A DNA stretch of 39,753 nt from JALVIU01 sp964462295 (GTDB lineage Bacteria > Atribacterota > JALVIU01). Position numbers and translations under genes: made by a program. Positions 33,177 through 39,753 of the stretch are shown here, one piece after another (the first letter of the stretch is position 1; each line of letters begins with the position of its first letter). The notes under the pieces are model-generated. The model made no database searches and had not been told where the DNA came from. It worked only from the letters and a program-made list of their open reading frames with translations. The stretch is taken from contig CAYWXH010000010.1 in NCBI GenBank assembly GCA_964462295.1, forward strand, positions 1-39,753, written 5' to 3'.

Positions 33177-34652
33177 TTATCTATTTTTTATTATTCTCTC
33201 ATCCAGTAGTCTTTCATAAGAATAAGTATTTATTACATCTTCTTTTGTAAGCCATCCCCTACGTGCTCGAATTATCCCTATATCTACATTTCTTAGATAT
33301 CCTGGTGCGTGTGCATCAGAATTTATTGCAAATTTTACTCCTTTTTCTTTTCCCATTTTTATCTCATGAGCACTAAATCCAATTCTATCAGGTATAGCAC
33401 TTATTTCAAGTGCTACATTATAAGAAGTAGCATTGTCAAATAGGTAAGAAAGATCAGGAGAAAATTTTAATTCTCTCCCCCAATACCTATCCTTGGGATG
33501 TGCAAGTATGCTCCCTACCCTACTTCTCATTGCATATGCAAGCTTTTCATTAGGATCAAGCGTGCCATACTCAGGGTGGTGTAATGCCAAAACTACAATA
33601 TTCATTTCTTTTAAAATTTCATATGGAAAATCCAAAGCCCCATCTCCTAAAATATCTACCTCTAATCCTTTAAAAAAGGTAAAATCTGCATATTTTCTAT
33701 TTAAATTATCTATAAGGTCTGCTTCCATCTTCCAATCTGCGGGGCTTATACCATTTCCCGTCTTCTGACTTATAGAGTGTTCAGTAATAACTACATAATC
33801 ATAACTCAAACCCTTAGCTTCGTTGAAAATATCCTCAACATATCCCTCGCCATCACTAAAAAATGTATGGATGTGAAAATCACCTCTTATATCTTGAGAA
33901 GTTATAAGTTGTGGAAGCTTAAAATTCATAGCTTTATCTATACTATCTCTGTCCCATCTTATCTCATAAGGGATAAATTCCATATTTAAAAATTTAAAGA
34001 CCTGCTCTTCTGTCTCAAATCTCTTCACAGTATTATCATAACAGATACCATTATAAGAAAAATCATAATGTAAAAATCTTTTTTTAATTTTATCCATTGC
34101 CTCATCAGGAAAAGAAAGGTAAAAAGAGGTATTTCCAAAATATTTGTCCTCTGTAATATAGATATTAAACCTATGTCCTCGAGAAGATTCAAAAGATATA
34201 AAATCTTCCCTCTCTTCTATAAATTTCCCAAAAAGATAAAATGATTCAAGGGCACTTTTTAATTTTAAAAAAGAAGGGGCAACAACTAACAAATCTATAC
34301 TATTTAAGGTAGGTTTACCTCTTATAAGTCCTTTTGTAAATGAAACTCTCTCTACTATATCTTTTTTCTCTAAATAGCCTTTAAGTCTTTTTCCATAAAA
34401 CCTTGCAACAGGAAGGATAAGCTCTTTCTTCGGGTAAAGTAAAAGATCAAGTGCCCGAGCAATATGAGAATCTATATTGCTTGTAATTACCTTATCCTTC
34501 TTGGGTAATTTTTTCTTACATACTTCATATAATTTATCTATACTATTAAGCTGATATCCCTTTATAAGTTTAAAAAATAGACTGGTCCTTATTTTAGTAT
34601 AATCTACAAGGTCAAAGAGGGCATCATAGTCTTCAAATTTATAAAAGCTCAT
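33177..34652 (-). CDS. PolX-derived PHP phosphoesterase with degenerate polymerase domain
   Basis: The 491-aa protein aligns with bacterial PolX (about 570 aa) but lacks its first roughly 80 residues, the 8-kDa domain. The polymerase palm is degenerate: the GSxRR...DxD region reads FTKGLIRGKPTLNSID (105-120), so the first catalytic Asp is Ser118 and only Asp120 remains. The third catalytic Asp position is Asn163 (RFNIY). The C-terminal PHP domain (about 255-490) is intact, with FHIH (260-262), EH (291-292), Glu331/Asp333, HH (358-359), His385 and NSDAH (446-448), and keeps the PolX ending RRGWLTKEDVINTY. It is likely a PHP nuclease or phosphatase without polymerase activity. Its neighbours are an SDR gene 5 bases upstream and deoC downstream. 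Confidence 0.82.
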   Translation of the reverse strand: MSFYKFEDYDALFDLVDYTKIRTSLFFKLIKGYQLNSIDKLYEVCKKKLPKKDKVITSNIDSHIARALDLLLYPKKELILPVARFYGKRLKGYLEKKDIVERVSFTKGLIRGKPTLNSIDLLVVAPSFLKLKSALESFYLFGKFIEEREDFISFESSRGHRFNIYITEDKYFGNTSFYLSFPDEAMDKIKKRFLHYDFSYNGICYDNTVKRFETEEQVFKFLNMEFIPYEIRWDRDSIDKAMNFKLPQLITSQDIRGDFHIHTFFSDGEGYVEDIFNEAKGLSYDYVVITEHSISQKTGNGISPADWKMEADLIDNLNRKYADFTFFKGLEVDILGDGALDFPYEILKEMNIVVLALHHPEYGTLDPNEKLAYAMRSRVGSILAHPKDRYWGRELKFSPDLSYLFDNATSYNVALEISAIPDRIGFSAHEIKMGKEKGVKFAINSDAHAPGYLRNVDIGIIRARRGWLTKEDVINTYSYERLLDERIIKNR

Positions 34653-34657
34653 ATTTC

Positions 34658-35449
34658 TTACATTAGCCCCTTAAACATTCCACCATCTACCAGTATAGTC
34701 TGACCAGTTATATAACTTGCCCTATCTGATGCCAAAAATGCAACAACTGCACCAATCTCAGGGGGATTCCCTACCCTTCCAAGGGCAGTATTTGCCGTAA
34801 GCCTATGTAAAATTTCATCTTGGGATATGCCCTCTTTTTCTGCATTTGCTTTTACAAGATTTTTTACACGTTCAGTCATTATATATCCAGGTGCCACACT
34901 GTTTACCAAAATATTGTATCTTGCAAGGTCGTTTGAAAGACTTTTAGTTAAACCCACAACACCTGCCCGTATAACATTGGATAATATAAGGTTGGCTATA
35001 GGCTGTTTTACACTAATAGATGTCATATTTATTATCCGCCCCCATTTTTTTTCTTTCATATCTGGGGCCACTTCTCTTATGAGACGAATAACACTTAAAA
35101 GATTGAGTTCAAATGCAGCCTGCCAATCTTCATCATCAAAATCAAAAAATTCACCTGCAGGTGGACCTCCTGCATTTGTAACTAAAATATCTATTGGTCC
35201 AAGACTCTCTCTTGTGGCCCTTACAAACTTCTTTATATCATCATAGTTTGTTATATCCGCTTTCATAGCAAATACCTTATTCCCGGTCTCTTTCTCTATT
35301 TCATCCCTTGTTTTCATAAGTAACTCTTCTCCCCTTGCACATATTGCAACAAGTGCACCCTCTCGTGAAAGTTCTAAAGCAATTGCCTTACCCAAACCTT
35401 TACTTGCTGCACTTACCAAAGCTACTTTATTTTTTAATCCAAAGTCCAT
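34658..35449 (-). CDS. SDR-family protein lacking the Tyr-x3-Lys catalytic pair
   Basis: The 263-aa Rossmann-fold protein of the short-chain dehydrogenase/reductase family has the NADP-binding SAASKGLGKA (13-22), the TNAGG motif (91-95), the structural Asn116, the Ser region NMTSIS (141-146) and PGYIMTERV. At the YxxxK position it reads LILSN (154-158), so Tyr is Leu and Lys is Asn. SDR proteins with this LSN..RAG sequence are a known subgroup annotated as 3-oxoacyl-ACP reductase-like, but reductase chemistry is doubtful. Five bases separate it from the PHP gene. The substrate is unknown. Confidence 0.82.
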   Translation of the reverse strand: MDFGLKNKVALVSAASKGLGKAIALELSREGALVAICARGEELLMKTRDEIEKETGNKVFAMKADITNYDDIKKFVRATRESLGPIDILVTNAGGPPAGEFFDFDDEDWQAAFELNLLSVIRLIREVAPDMKEKKWGRIINMTSISVKQPIANLILSNVIRAGVVGLTKSLSNDLARYNILVNSVAPGYIMTERVKNLVKANAEKEGISQDEILHRLTANTALGRVGNPPEIGAVVAFLASDRASYITGQTILVDGGMFKGLM

Positions 35450-35463
35450 AGAAAACCTCCTTA

Positions 35464-36663
35464 TTAATAATTTATAGTTATACTTATAATCTCTGTTTTA
35501 GAGGGATCGTTACCATGTGTTACAACTAACTTGACTACATCCTTAGAAGGTGTAGGAGTTGGGGTTGGCGTAGGTGAAGGAGTAGGGGTAGATGTCGATG
35601 TAGGAGTAGAAGTTGCAGCAGGTGTGCCTGTAGGTGTTGCAGCAGGAGTAGAAGTAGTAGTAGGTGTTATAGAAGGAGTAGGGCTTCCAGTCGTTTCGGT
35701 AGCGGCAGAGGGTGGTGTATAAAATACTATATTACCAGATGAAGCAGAGAGACTCCCTTTTGAAGTGCCTATAAAAGACCAACAAAAGCTACATAGATCT
35801 GTCATATCTTCATCTCTTGTGCCATATGCCTTAGCTGTAATCTTTACTGGGCTATCACCTACACTCACTGTTATAGATGTAGGAGATACATCAATATGAT
35901 CCAGTCTATGATGTGTGGTATAGGGAATATTTACCGAAATATTTGTATCTATACTATTTCCTGCAAGATCCTTTATCTTGGAAGTAGGAGTTATTGTAAC
36001 ACCGAAGTCAAGCTCCTCTTTTACCGTAAGGGTAAGCTCTGTTCCATCTTCATTCCAGGTAAGTGCACTCACAGGAAGGCCCTCTGACTTGGTGATTTCA
36101 AATACATCATCTATATTCTCCATCGTTACAGTTTTGGTATCCATTGGTTCAGAAAAACCTATTTTGAGTAAATCTCCACTATCTATCTTTAGATTTGAAT
36201 TTACATCTACCCATCTTACATATTTAAGATAAGGGGGCGTAAAATCTAGTACAACACTATCTGAATATGGCCCCCTTATTTCTCCATCTGGATATTTAAA
36301 TCTTACATATACCCTTCGCGTTCCTTCTGCATGGGTACAACCGGGGCATGTAAAGAGGTCGAAACCCTCGTAAGTCTCTTCATATTCCATCCACAAAGAC
36401 CAATTTGTACCATTTCCCGAAAGGGCCATATAGGTTGCACCAGGTGCAGATATCGTAAGATCTACAATATGATTATTGGTAAATTCCCTTCCATCATTTA
36501 TGATTATAGGATTATCTACACTTTCTACAATAGATAAAGTAGGAGTAGGCGTAAAGGTAGGGCTTGTCTCTGGTTCTGTAAATATAATTTTACATCCAGA
36601 GAATATTGGAGATACAATAAGAAAAAATAAAAATACTATTATTACATATCTTGCAGCCCTCAT
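35464..36663 (-). CDS. lipoprotein with SbsA-like Ig domain and Thr/Pro/Ser-rich linker
   Basis: The protein is about 399 aa. The ATG at 36663 is chosen because GGAAGG lies 6 bases before it, so the longer TTG-started frame is rejected. A signal peptide ends in IFSGC, a lipobox, followed by a short Thr/Pro stretch. Mid-protein YVRWVDVNSNLKIDSGDLL and GFSEPMD match the bacterial Ig-like domains that describe a quantity followed by a sharp Asp-rich strand (SbsA type). A second Big-like segment (DHIDVSPTSITVSVGD) follows, then about 50 residues of Thr/Pro/Ser/Ala repeats and a final short strand domain. It is surface-exposed, with a structural or adhesive role likely but unproved. Confidence 0.8.
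   Translation of the reverse strand: MRAARYVIIVFLFFLIVSPIFSGCKIIFTEPETSPTFTPTPTLSIVESVDNPIIINDGREFTNNHIVDLTISAPGATYMALSGNGTNWSLWMEYEETYEGFDLFTCPGCTHAEGTRRVYVRFKYPDGEIRGPYSDSVVLDFTPPYLKYVRWVDVNSNLKIDSGDLLKIGFSEPMDTKTVTMENIDDVFEITKSEGLPVSALTWNEDGTELTLTVKEELDFGVTITPTSKIKDLAGNSIDTNISVNIPYTTHHRLDHIDVSPTSITVSVGDSPVKITAKAYGTRDEDMTDLCSFCWSFIGTSKGSLSASSGNIVFYTPPSAATETTGSPTPSITPTTTSTPAATPTGTPAATSTPTSTSTPTPSPTPTPTPTPSKDVVKLVVTHGNDPSKTEIISITINY
35545..35700 (-). repeat. low-complexity Thr/Pro/Ser-coding repeat
   Basis: Imperfect tandem 6- to 12-base units (ACTCCTACAC-like on the minus strand) encode the TPTPTPS/ATPTGT linker of the lipoprotein. The antisense strand is an open frame rich in Val and Gly, which is a by-product of the repeat. 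Confidence 0.75.
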
Positions 36664-36690
36664 AAGAGTTCCTTCCAACTATTTTTTTAT

Positions 36691-36719
36691 ATTTTACCAT
36701 ATATCATACATTTATTCAA
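36691..36719 (-). promoter_or_regulatory. promoter of the lipoprotein-SDR-PHP-deoC unit
   Basis: Minus-strand TTGAAT (36714-36719), 17-base spacer and TAAAAT (36691-36696) with a TGG extended -10. The -35 overlaps the end of the ybjQ-like gene. Confidence 0.7.
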
Positions 36720-37026
36720 TAATTACTGCCGTTCCATATGCAAGTATTTCAGATGCACCAGACATAATAGAAGATGAAGAAAACCTAAGACCCACCACAG
36801 CATTTGCACCCATTTTTTCAGCATCCATTATCAATCGTTCAAGTGCTGTTTCTCTGGCCTCATCCAAGAGTTCCTCATATCCTTTTAGCTCTCCGCCTAT
36901 AAGATTCTTTAAAAGGGCACCTATATCTCTCCCTATATGTTTTGCCTTTACACAGCTCCCCCTAACTAAACCGAGGGTAGATTTTATTTTTCTTCCAGGG
37001 ATACTATCTGTTGTTACAATAATCAT
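36712..37026 (-). CDS. ybjQ: YbjQ/UPF0145 family protein
   Basis: The product is about 104 aa from the ATG at 37026; the longer frame is rejected because GGGGGAGAAA precedes this ATG and the family starts with MIIVTTDSIPGRKI. The C-terminal GANAVVGLRFSSSSIMSGASEILAYGTAVII is the conserved core of the UPF0145 pentamer-forming family, whose function is unknown (heavy-metal-binding-like fold has been suggested). It lies 20 bases after the ABC permease, as the last gene of the gntR-ABC unit. Confidence 0.88.
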   Translation of the reverse strand: MIIVTTDSIPGRKIKSTLGLVRGSCVKAKHIGRDIGALLKNLIGGELKGYEELLDEARETALERLIMDAEKMGANAVVGLRFSSSSIMSGASEILAYGTAVIIE

Positions 37027-37046
37027 CTTTTTTTCTCCCCCCTTTC

Positions 37047-37811
37047 TTAAAATTCTCTCTTTAAAAAGAGTCTTAAATTGATAAAATAGAGAACAATTGA
37101 CAGAAAAGATATCATCCCTATAGGACCCCAAGGGAATAGATGTCTTACAAATATATCTACACCTGTCATATATCTATAAATATTAAAAAAAGAAACACTC
37201 TTGAAAAATCCAGGGATTCCAAGTATGAAAAATATAACCAAAGACCATACAAAAGTTTTAAGATCATCACCTGTTACTATAGATAAAAACAAAACAATCA
37301 TATATAAAAATAGAGAGACAGATAAAAGAGAGAGTGTTAATTTAAACATCATGGAAAGCTTAAATCCTAAAATCAAAGGAAAGGCCCCTCCTATAAGAGT
37401 TGTCATAAAAAGGGTACCAAGACCAACTAAACTCTTTTCAAAAAAGACCTTCTCTCTAGGCAAGAGTGAAAGCAAATAATATATAGTTTTTCTCTCTATC
37501 TCTCTTGCGAATGTGCTAAATCCATAAAGTATTATGGCAAGGAGTATAAATTCATAGAGGTTTTTTCCATACCATTGGGACCATATATAGTAATCTTTAC
37601 TTTTTTTCATTAATTCTATTTGTTTTAAAAGAGTTTCGGGCCTTATTATTTTACCCAATATACTATTTTTTAAAAATGAGAGGCTAAAAGGTGGAATAGA
37701 AGATAGAAAATGTTGGCCTTCTGCTACAATTAAAAAAGTAAAAAACAAAATAGCGATTATAATAACAAATCTCCACTTTATGTCATCTATCTCTTTCTTT
37801 AACAACTTCAT
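37047..37811 (-). CDS. ABC-2 type transporter permease
   Basis: The 254-aa membrane protein has six predicted helices, a large extracytoplasmic loop after the first (about residues 35-85) and FARIE-like FAREIERKTIYYLLSLLPREK in the coupling region, as in ABC-2 exporters of the YtrC/D or NatB type. It overlaps the ATPase gene by 4 bases (ATGA). With a YtrA-type regulator upstream, a stress- or antibiotic-responsive exporter is likely. The substrate is unknown. Confidence 0.8.
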   Translation of the reverse strand: MKLLKKEIDDIKWRFVIIIAILFFTFLIVAEGQHFLSSIPPFSLSFLKNSILGKIIRPETLLKQIELMKKSKDYYIWSQWYGKNLYEFILLAIILYGFSTFAREIERKTIYYLLSLLPREKVFFEKSLVGLGTLFMTTLIGGAFPLILGFKLSMMFKLTLSLLSVSLFLYMIVLFLSIVTGDDLKTFVWSLVIFFILGIPGFFKSVSFFNIYRYMTGVDIFVRHLFPWGPIGMISFLSIVLYFINLRLFLKREF

Positions 37812-38488
37812 TTTCCTCCCTCCATTAAGCGGAAAAAGATGTTCTTAAGTCCATCGTCATATTTTTCTCTCAATAGATCAAGTTCGCCACTATATAGGAC
37901 TACACCATCTCTTAGGACTGTCACTGTATCCGCTACTTCCTCTACATTATAGAGCTCGTGAGATGCATATAGTACAGTCTTCCCATCTATTGCCTTTTTC
38001 TTTATAAGAGAAATAACCTTCTCTTCTGAAAGAGGATCAAGGCCTATAGTAGGTTCATCTAGTATGTATATTGGGACATCTTGAGAAAAAACTAATACAA
38101 GATAAAACTGTGTCCTCTCTCCAAGGGAAAGCTGGCCTATTCGTTTTTTCATATCTTGTGGAAAAAGCTCAAGCAATCTTTTTGCCTCTTCTTCATCCCA
38201 AAAAGGAGATATCTCTCTTGTTAAAGAAAATACATACTCCAAGGTTCTCTGATCATAAAGTGCTTTATTTTCAGGCAAAAAAGCCTTATCTCCTGTTATA
38301 AAAATTTTTCCTCTATCTGGTGCTATAAAGTTCATTATAGATCTGAAAACTGTAGTCTTACCTGCACCATTTGGGCCTAAAATCGCATGGATGCTACCCT
38401 CAAGTACATTAAAGGAGACCCCCTTTAATGCTTCTATATTTCCATTGTAAGTCTTATAAAGGTCTTCTACCTTTATAACCTCATTCAT
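37808..38488 (-). CDS. ABC transporter ATPase, YtrB/CcmA-like
   Basis: The 226-aa ATPase has Walker A GPNGAGKTT, the signature LSLGERTQF (variant of LSGGQ), Walker B IYILDEPTIGLDP and the switch His in LYASHEL. It fits the short ATPases of YtrA-regulated exporters. It overlaps gntR by 8 bases and the permease by 4. The variant signature is common in this subgroup. Confidence 0.88.
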   Translation of the reverse strand: MNEVIKVEDLYKTYNGNIEALKGVSFNVLEGSIHAILGPNGAGKTTVFRSIMNFIAPDRGKIFITGDKAFLPENKALYDQRTLEYVFSLTREISPFWDEEEAKRLLELFPQDMKKRIGQLSLGERTQFYLVLVFSQDVPIYILDEPTIGLDPLSEEKVISLIKKKAIDGKTVLYASHELYNVEEVADTVTVLRDGVVLYSGELDLLREKYDDGLKNIFFRLMEGGK

Positions 38489-38858
38489 TTAGATCCTCCA
38501 ATATTTTAAAAAGTACCTCTATACATTTTTCCTTTGGGATTCCATGGGACATGGTAAATTTAAGACCTTCTCTGACAGTATTTTCAAATTGTATAAGTAT
38601 GCTTTTTTCTATCTCTTTTTTTGATGCCTTTACAAACACCCCTATGCCAGGCCGAGAATATATGTACCCTTCTCTTTCAAGCTCTCTATAGGCCTTTGCT
38701 ACAGTGTTTGGATTTATAGATAGTTTCTCTGCAAGCTCCCTAACAGAAGGTAGAGGAGCATTATTTTTAAACTCTCCCCTGCCTATCCCTTTAATAAACT
38801 CCTCTACTATCTGCCTATATACTGGTTTTCCACTGTGATAATCTATTTTTATCCTCAT
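38481..38858 (-). CDS. GntR-family regulator, YtrA subfamily
   Basis: The 125-aa repressor has an N-terminal winged helix (SGKPVYRQIVEEFIKGIGRGEF, then LPSVRELAEKLSINPNTVAKAYRELEREGYI) and a short C-terminal helical dimerisation segment, the YtrA layout. The ATG at 38858 is chosen over an upstream in-frame start, because it begins the conserved MRIKIDYHSGKPVY and lies just inside a perfect palindrome. That palindrome covers the promoter -10 and the start codon, implying self-repression of the exporter operon. It is the first gene of gntR-ABC ATPase-permease-ybjQ. Confidence 0.92.
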   Translation of the reverse strand: MRIKIDYHSGKPVYRQIVEEFIKGIGRGEFKNNAPLPSVRELAEKLSINPNTVAKAYRELEREGYIYSRPGIGVFVKASKKEIEKSILIQFENTVREGLKFTMSHGIPKEKCIEVLFKILEDLNE

Positions 38859-38888
38859 AACTGTACTATGTATTATAGTACAGTTATG
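38856..38888. promoter_or_regulatory. 14-bp palindromic operator at gntR
   Basis: Perfect arms 38856-38869 (CATAACTGTACTAT) and 38875-38888 with a 5-base spacer. It spans the gntR -10, the transcription start and the start codon. The GTAC-containing symmetry suits a dimeric GntR repressor. Confidence 0.8.
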
Positions 38889-38900
38889 AGAACTTGTCAA
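38872..38900 (-). promoter_or_regulatory. consensus promoter of gntR-ABC-ybjQ
   Basis: Perfect TTGACA (38895-38900), 17-base spacer and perfect TATAAT (38872-38877) on the minus strand. The mRNA leader would be about 6 bases, without an SD. Confidence 0.85.
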
Positions 38901-38922
38901 GTTGTAATATGTTGATTATAAT
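38894..38922 (+). promoter_or_regulatory. promoter of prmA, sharing the -35 with gntR
   Basis: TTGTCA (38894-38899), 17-base spacer and perfect TATAAT (38917-38922). Five of the six -35 bases are the same base pairs used by the opposite promoter. The ATG of prmA follows the -10 after 7 bases. Confidence 0.8.
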
Positions 38923-38929
38923 AAATATT

Positions 38930-39751
38930 ATGAAAGATAAAGATATCTATGAATTAAAATTTCATATTGATAAGGAACGAGAAGAGGAAATAGAGATCCT
39001 ATTGGTTCTACACAATCTCTCCACAAACTATTTTATAAATGAAGGTAAAGAAGAATCAAAATTCTTAGTATATGGGGAAAAGGGGGAACTTTTTAGATTT
39101 GCAAAGATTCTAAAGGAGAAAGGAATAAAAACAGAATTATCAAACAATATTATCCTTTGGGAATATAAAGAAGAAGGTACACCTTATACATTTATAAAGG
39201 GGGTTATTATAAATCCTGCACCAGATAAAACGATTAACACTAAAGATATAGTAATAAATCTTATCCCTGGTCTTGCCTTTGGGACAGGGAGACACGAATC
39301 CACAAAGATTGCAGCAAGACTTCTTATGGAGACAAAGGTCTTAGGTAAAAGAGTACTTGATATAGGGTGTGGGAGTGGAATACTCTCTGTACTTTCTAAA
39401 AAACTTGGGGCAAGTTATGTAAAAGGTATAGATAATGAACCTCAAGCCATCGAAAAAGCAAAAGAAACAGCAAAATTAAATAAAGTAGAAATAGATGTAA
39501 CACTCTCAGATCTTTTAAAAAATATTTGGGAACAATATGATATTATAATTGCCAATATACTTCCCCCTATATTAGAAAAACTCTTACCAGAACTTCCGAA
39601 AGTAACACTTCCTAATAGTAAAATTATATTCTCTGGTATTTACGAAGACAGTAAAGATCCTATGGAAGCCCTCATAATGGCTCATAAATACAAAATAGAA
39701 AAAGAGCTTGAATTAAATAGATGGTATGGATTTTTATTTAGCCCGTTATAG
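38930..39751 (+). CDS. prmA: ribosomal protein L11 methyltransferase
   Basis: PrmA trimethylates ribosomal protein L11 with S-adenosylmethionine. The 273-aa protein from the ATG at 38930 has a small N-terminal recognition domain and a C-terminal Rossmann methyltransferase domain: GLAFGTGRHESTK, VLDIGCGSGILSVLSKKLGA (motif I), GIDNEPQA (motif II) and IIANILPPILEKLLPEL (motif IV, the NIL-type motif of PrmA). An earlier in-frame TTG at 38894 is rejected, since it is the -35 box. With the -10 ending 7 bases before the ATG and no SD, the mRNA is probably leaderless. The frame closes at TAG just before the window end. Confidence 0.93.
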   Translation: MKDKDIYELKFHIDKEREEEIEILLVLHNLSTNYFINEGKEESKFLVYGEKGELFRFAKILKEKGIKTELSNNIILWEYKEEGTPYTFIKGVIINPAPDKTINTKDIVINLIPGLAFGTGRHESTKIAARLLMETKVLGKRVLDIGCGSGILSVLSKKLGASYVKGIDNEPQAIEKAKETAKLNKVEIDVTLSDLLKNIWEQYDIIIANILPPILEKLLPELPKVTLPNSKIIFSGIYEDSKDPMEALIMAHKYKIEKELELNRWYGFLFSPL

Positions 39752-39753
39752 AT

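Noticed and set aside
35531..35722. Open frame on the plus strand rich in Val and Gly repeats
   Set aside because: It is the antisense image of the Thr/Pro/Ser repeat in the lipoprotein gene.
38894..38929. Upstream TTG start for prmA
   Set aside because: The TTG is the -35 hexamer and the extra residues do not resemble the PrmA N-terminus.
1..39753. CRISPR arrays, insertion sequences, phage genes, tRNA or rRNA genes
   Set aside because: No regularly spaced repeats, transposase or integrase proteins, or clover-leaf and rRNA sequences were found by reading; all longer gaps hold only promoters or hairpins.

Overview
The window is a gene-dense stretch of an AT-rich bacterial chromosome. Arg is mostly AGA/AGG, Ile is often ATA, and the proteins are rich in Lys, Glu and Ile. 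Expression signals are clearly bacterial: strong GGAGG Shine-Dalgarno (SD) sites, sigma70-type TTGACA-17-TATAAT promoters and intrinsic terminators. Ammonia-lyase-type PLP enzymes, a YgeW/YgeY pair, TRAP and TctA-type uptake systems and no visible oxygen-respiration genes suggest an anaerobic, amino-acid-using, probably thermophilic bacterium. The Atribacterota, Dictyoglomota and Thermotogota would fit, but no marker here fixes the phylum. No RNA gene, CRISPR array, insertion sequence or phage gene was seen, and no gene-free gap exceeds about 210 bases.

Layout. (1) 1-2940: the C-terminal end of a TctA-type permease, a UroD/MtaA-family protein and an MFS transporter. (2) 2943-11548, minus strand: one transcription unit pyrK-pyrD-livHMGF-binding protein-pyrB-pyrC, in which an ABC transporter of the branched-chain amino-acid type sits inside a pyrimidine gene set lacking pyrE, pyrF and carAB. 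(3) 11577-16875, minus strand: ridA, an unrecognised 142-aa protein, a D-cysteine desulfhydrase/ACC-deaminase-like enzyme, a threonine-synthase-like enzyme, a YgeY-type M20 hydrolase and a YgeW-like knotted carbamoyltransferase. (4) 16911-20612, plus strand: signal peptidase I, a fusion of a degenerate TagO/WecA-like membrane domain with a WecG/TagA glycosyltransferase, and a clostripain-family lipoprotein. (5) 20625-27937, plus strand: mreD, PBP2, rodA, a TIGR03960-type radical SAM protein, a DUF2344 protein and RNase G. (6) 27944-32429, minus strand: a TRAP transporter (dctPQM) followed by rlmN and yjbQ. (7) 32459-36719, minus strand: an Ig-like lipoprotein, an atypical SDR, a PolX-derived PHP protein and deoC. 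(8) 36712-38900, minus strand: a YtrA-type GntR regulator with its ABC exporter and a YbjQ protein, divergent from prmA.

How the parts fit. Regions 2 and 3 are adjacent, co-oriented and both centred on carbamoyl chemistry: two different carbamoyltransferases, dihydroorotase, NAD-type dihydroorotate dehydrogenase, an M20 amidohydrolase, two PLP lyase-type enzymes and an imine deaminase homologue. They could serve ordinary pyrimidine synthesis plus amino-acid catabolism. An alternative is import and breakdown of an orotate-like or ureido compound. This is the best candidate for an undescribed system here. A second theme is degenerate enzymes: the glycosyltransferase fusion, the PolX-like protein, the SDR and the RidA homologue each lack canonical catalytic residues. 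A third is compact regulation: stop codons embedded in terminator hairpins, hairpins directly abutting downstream start codons, apparently leaderless mRNAs, and two divergent promoters that share one -35 element.
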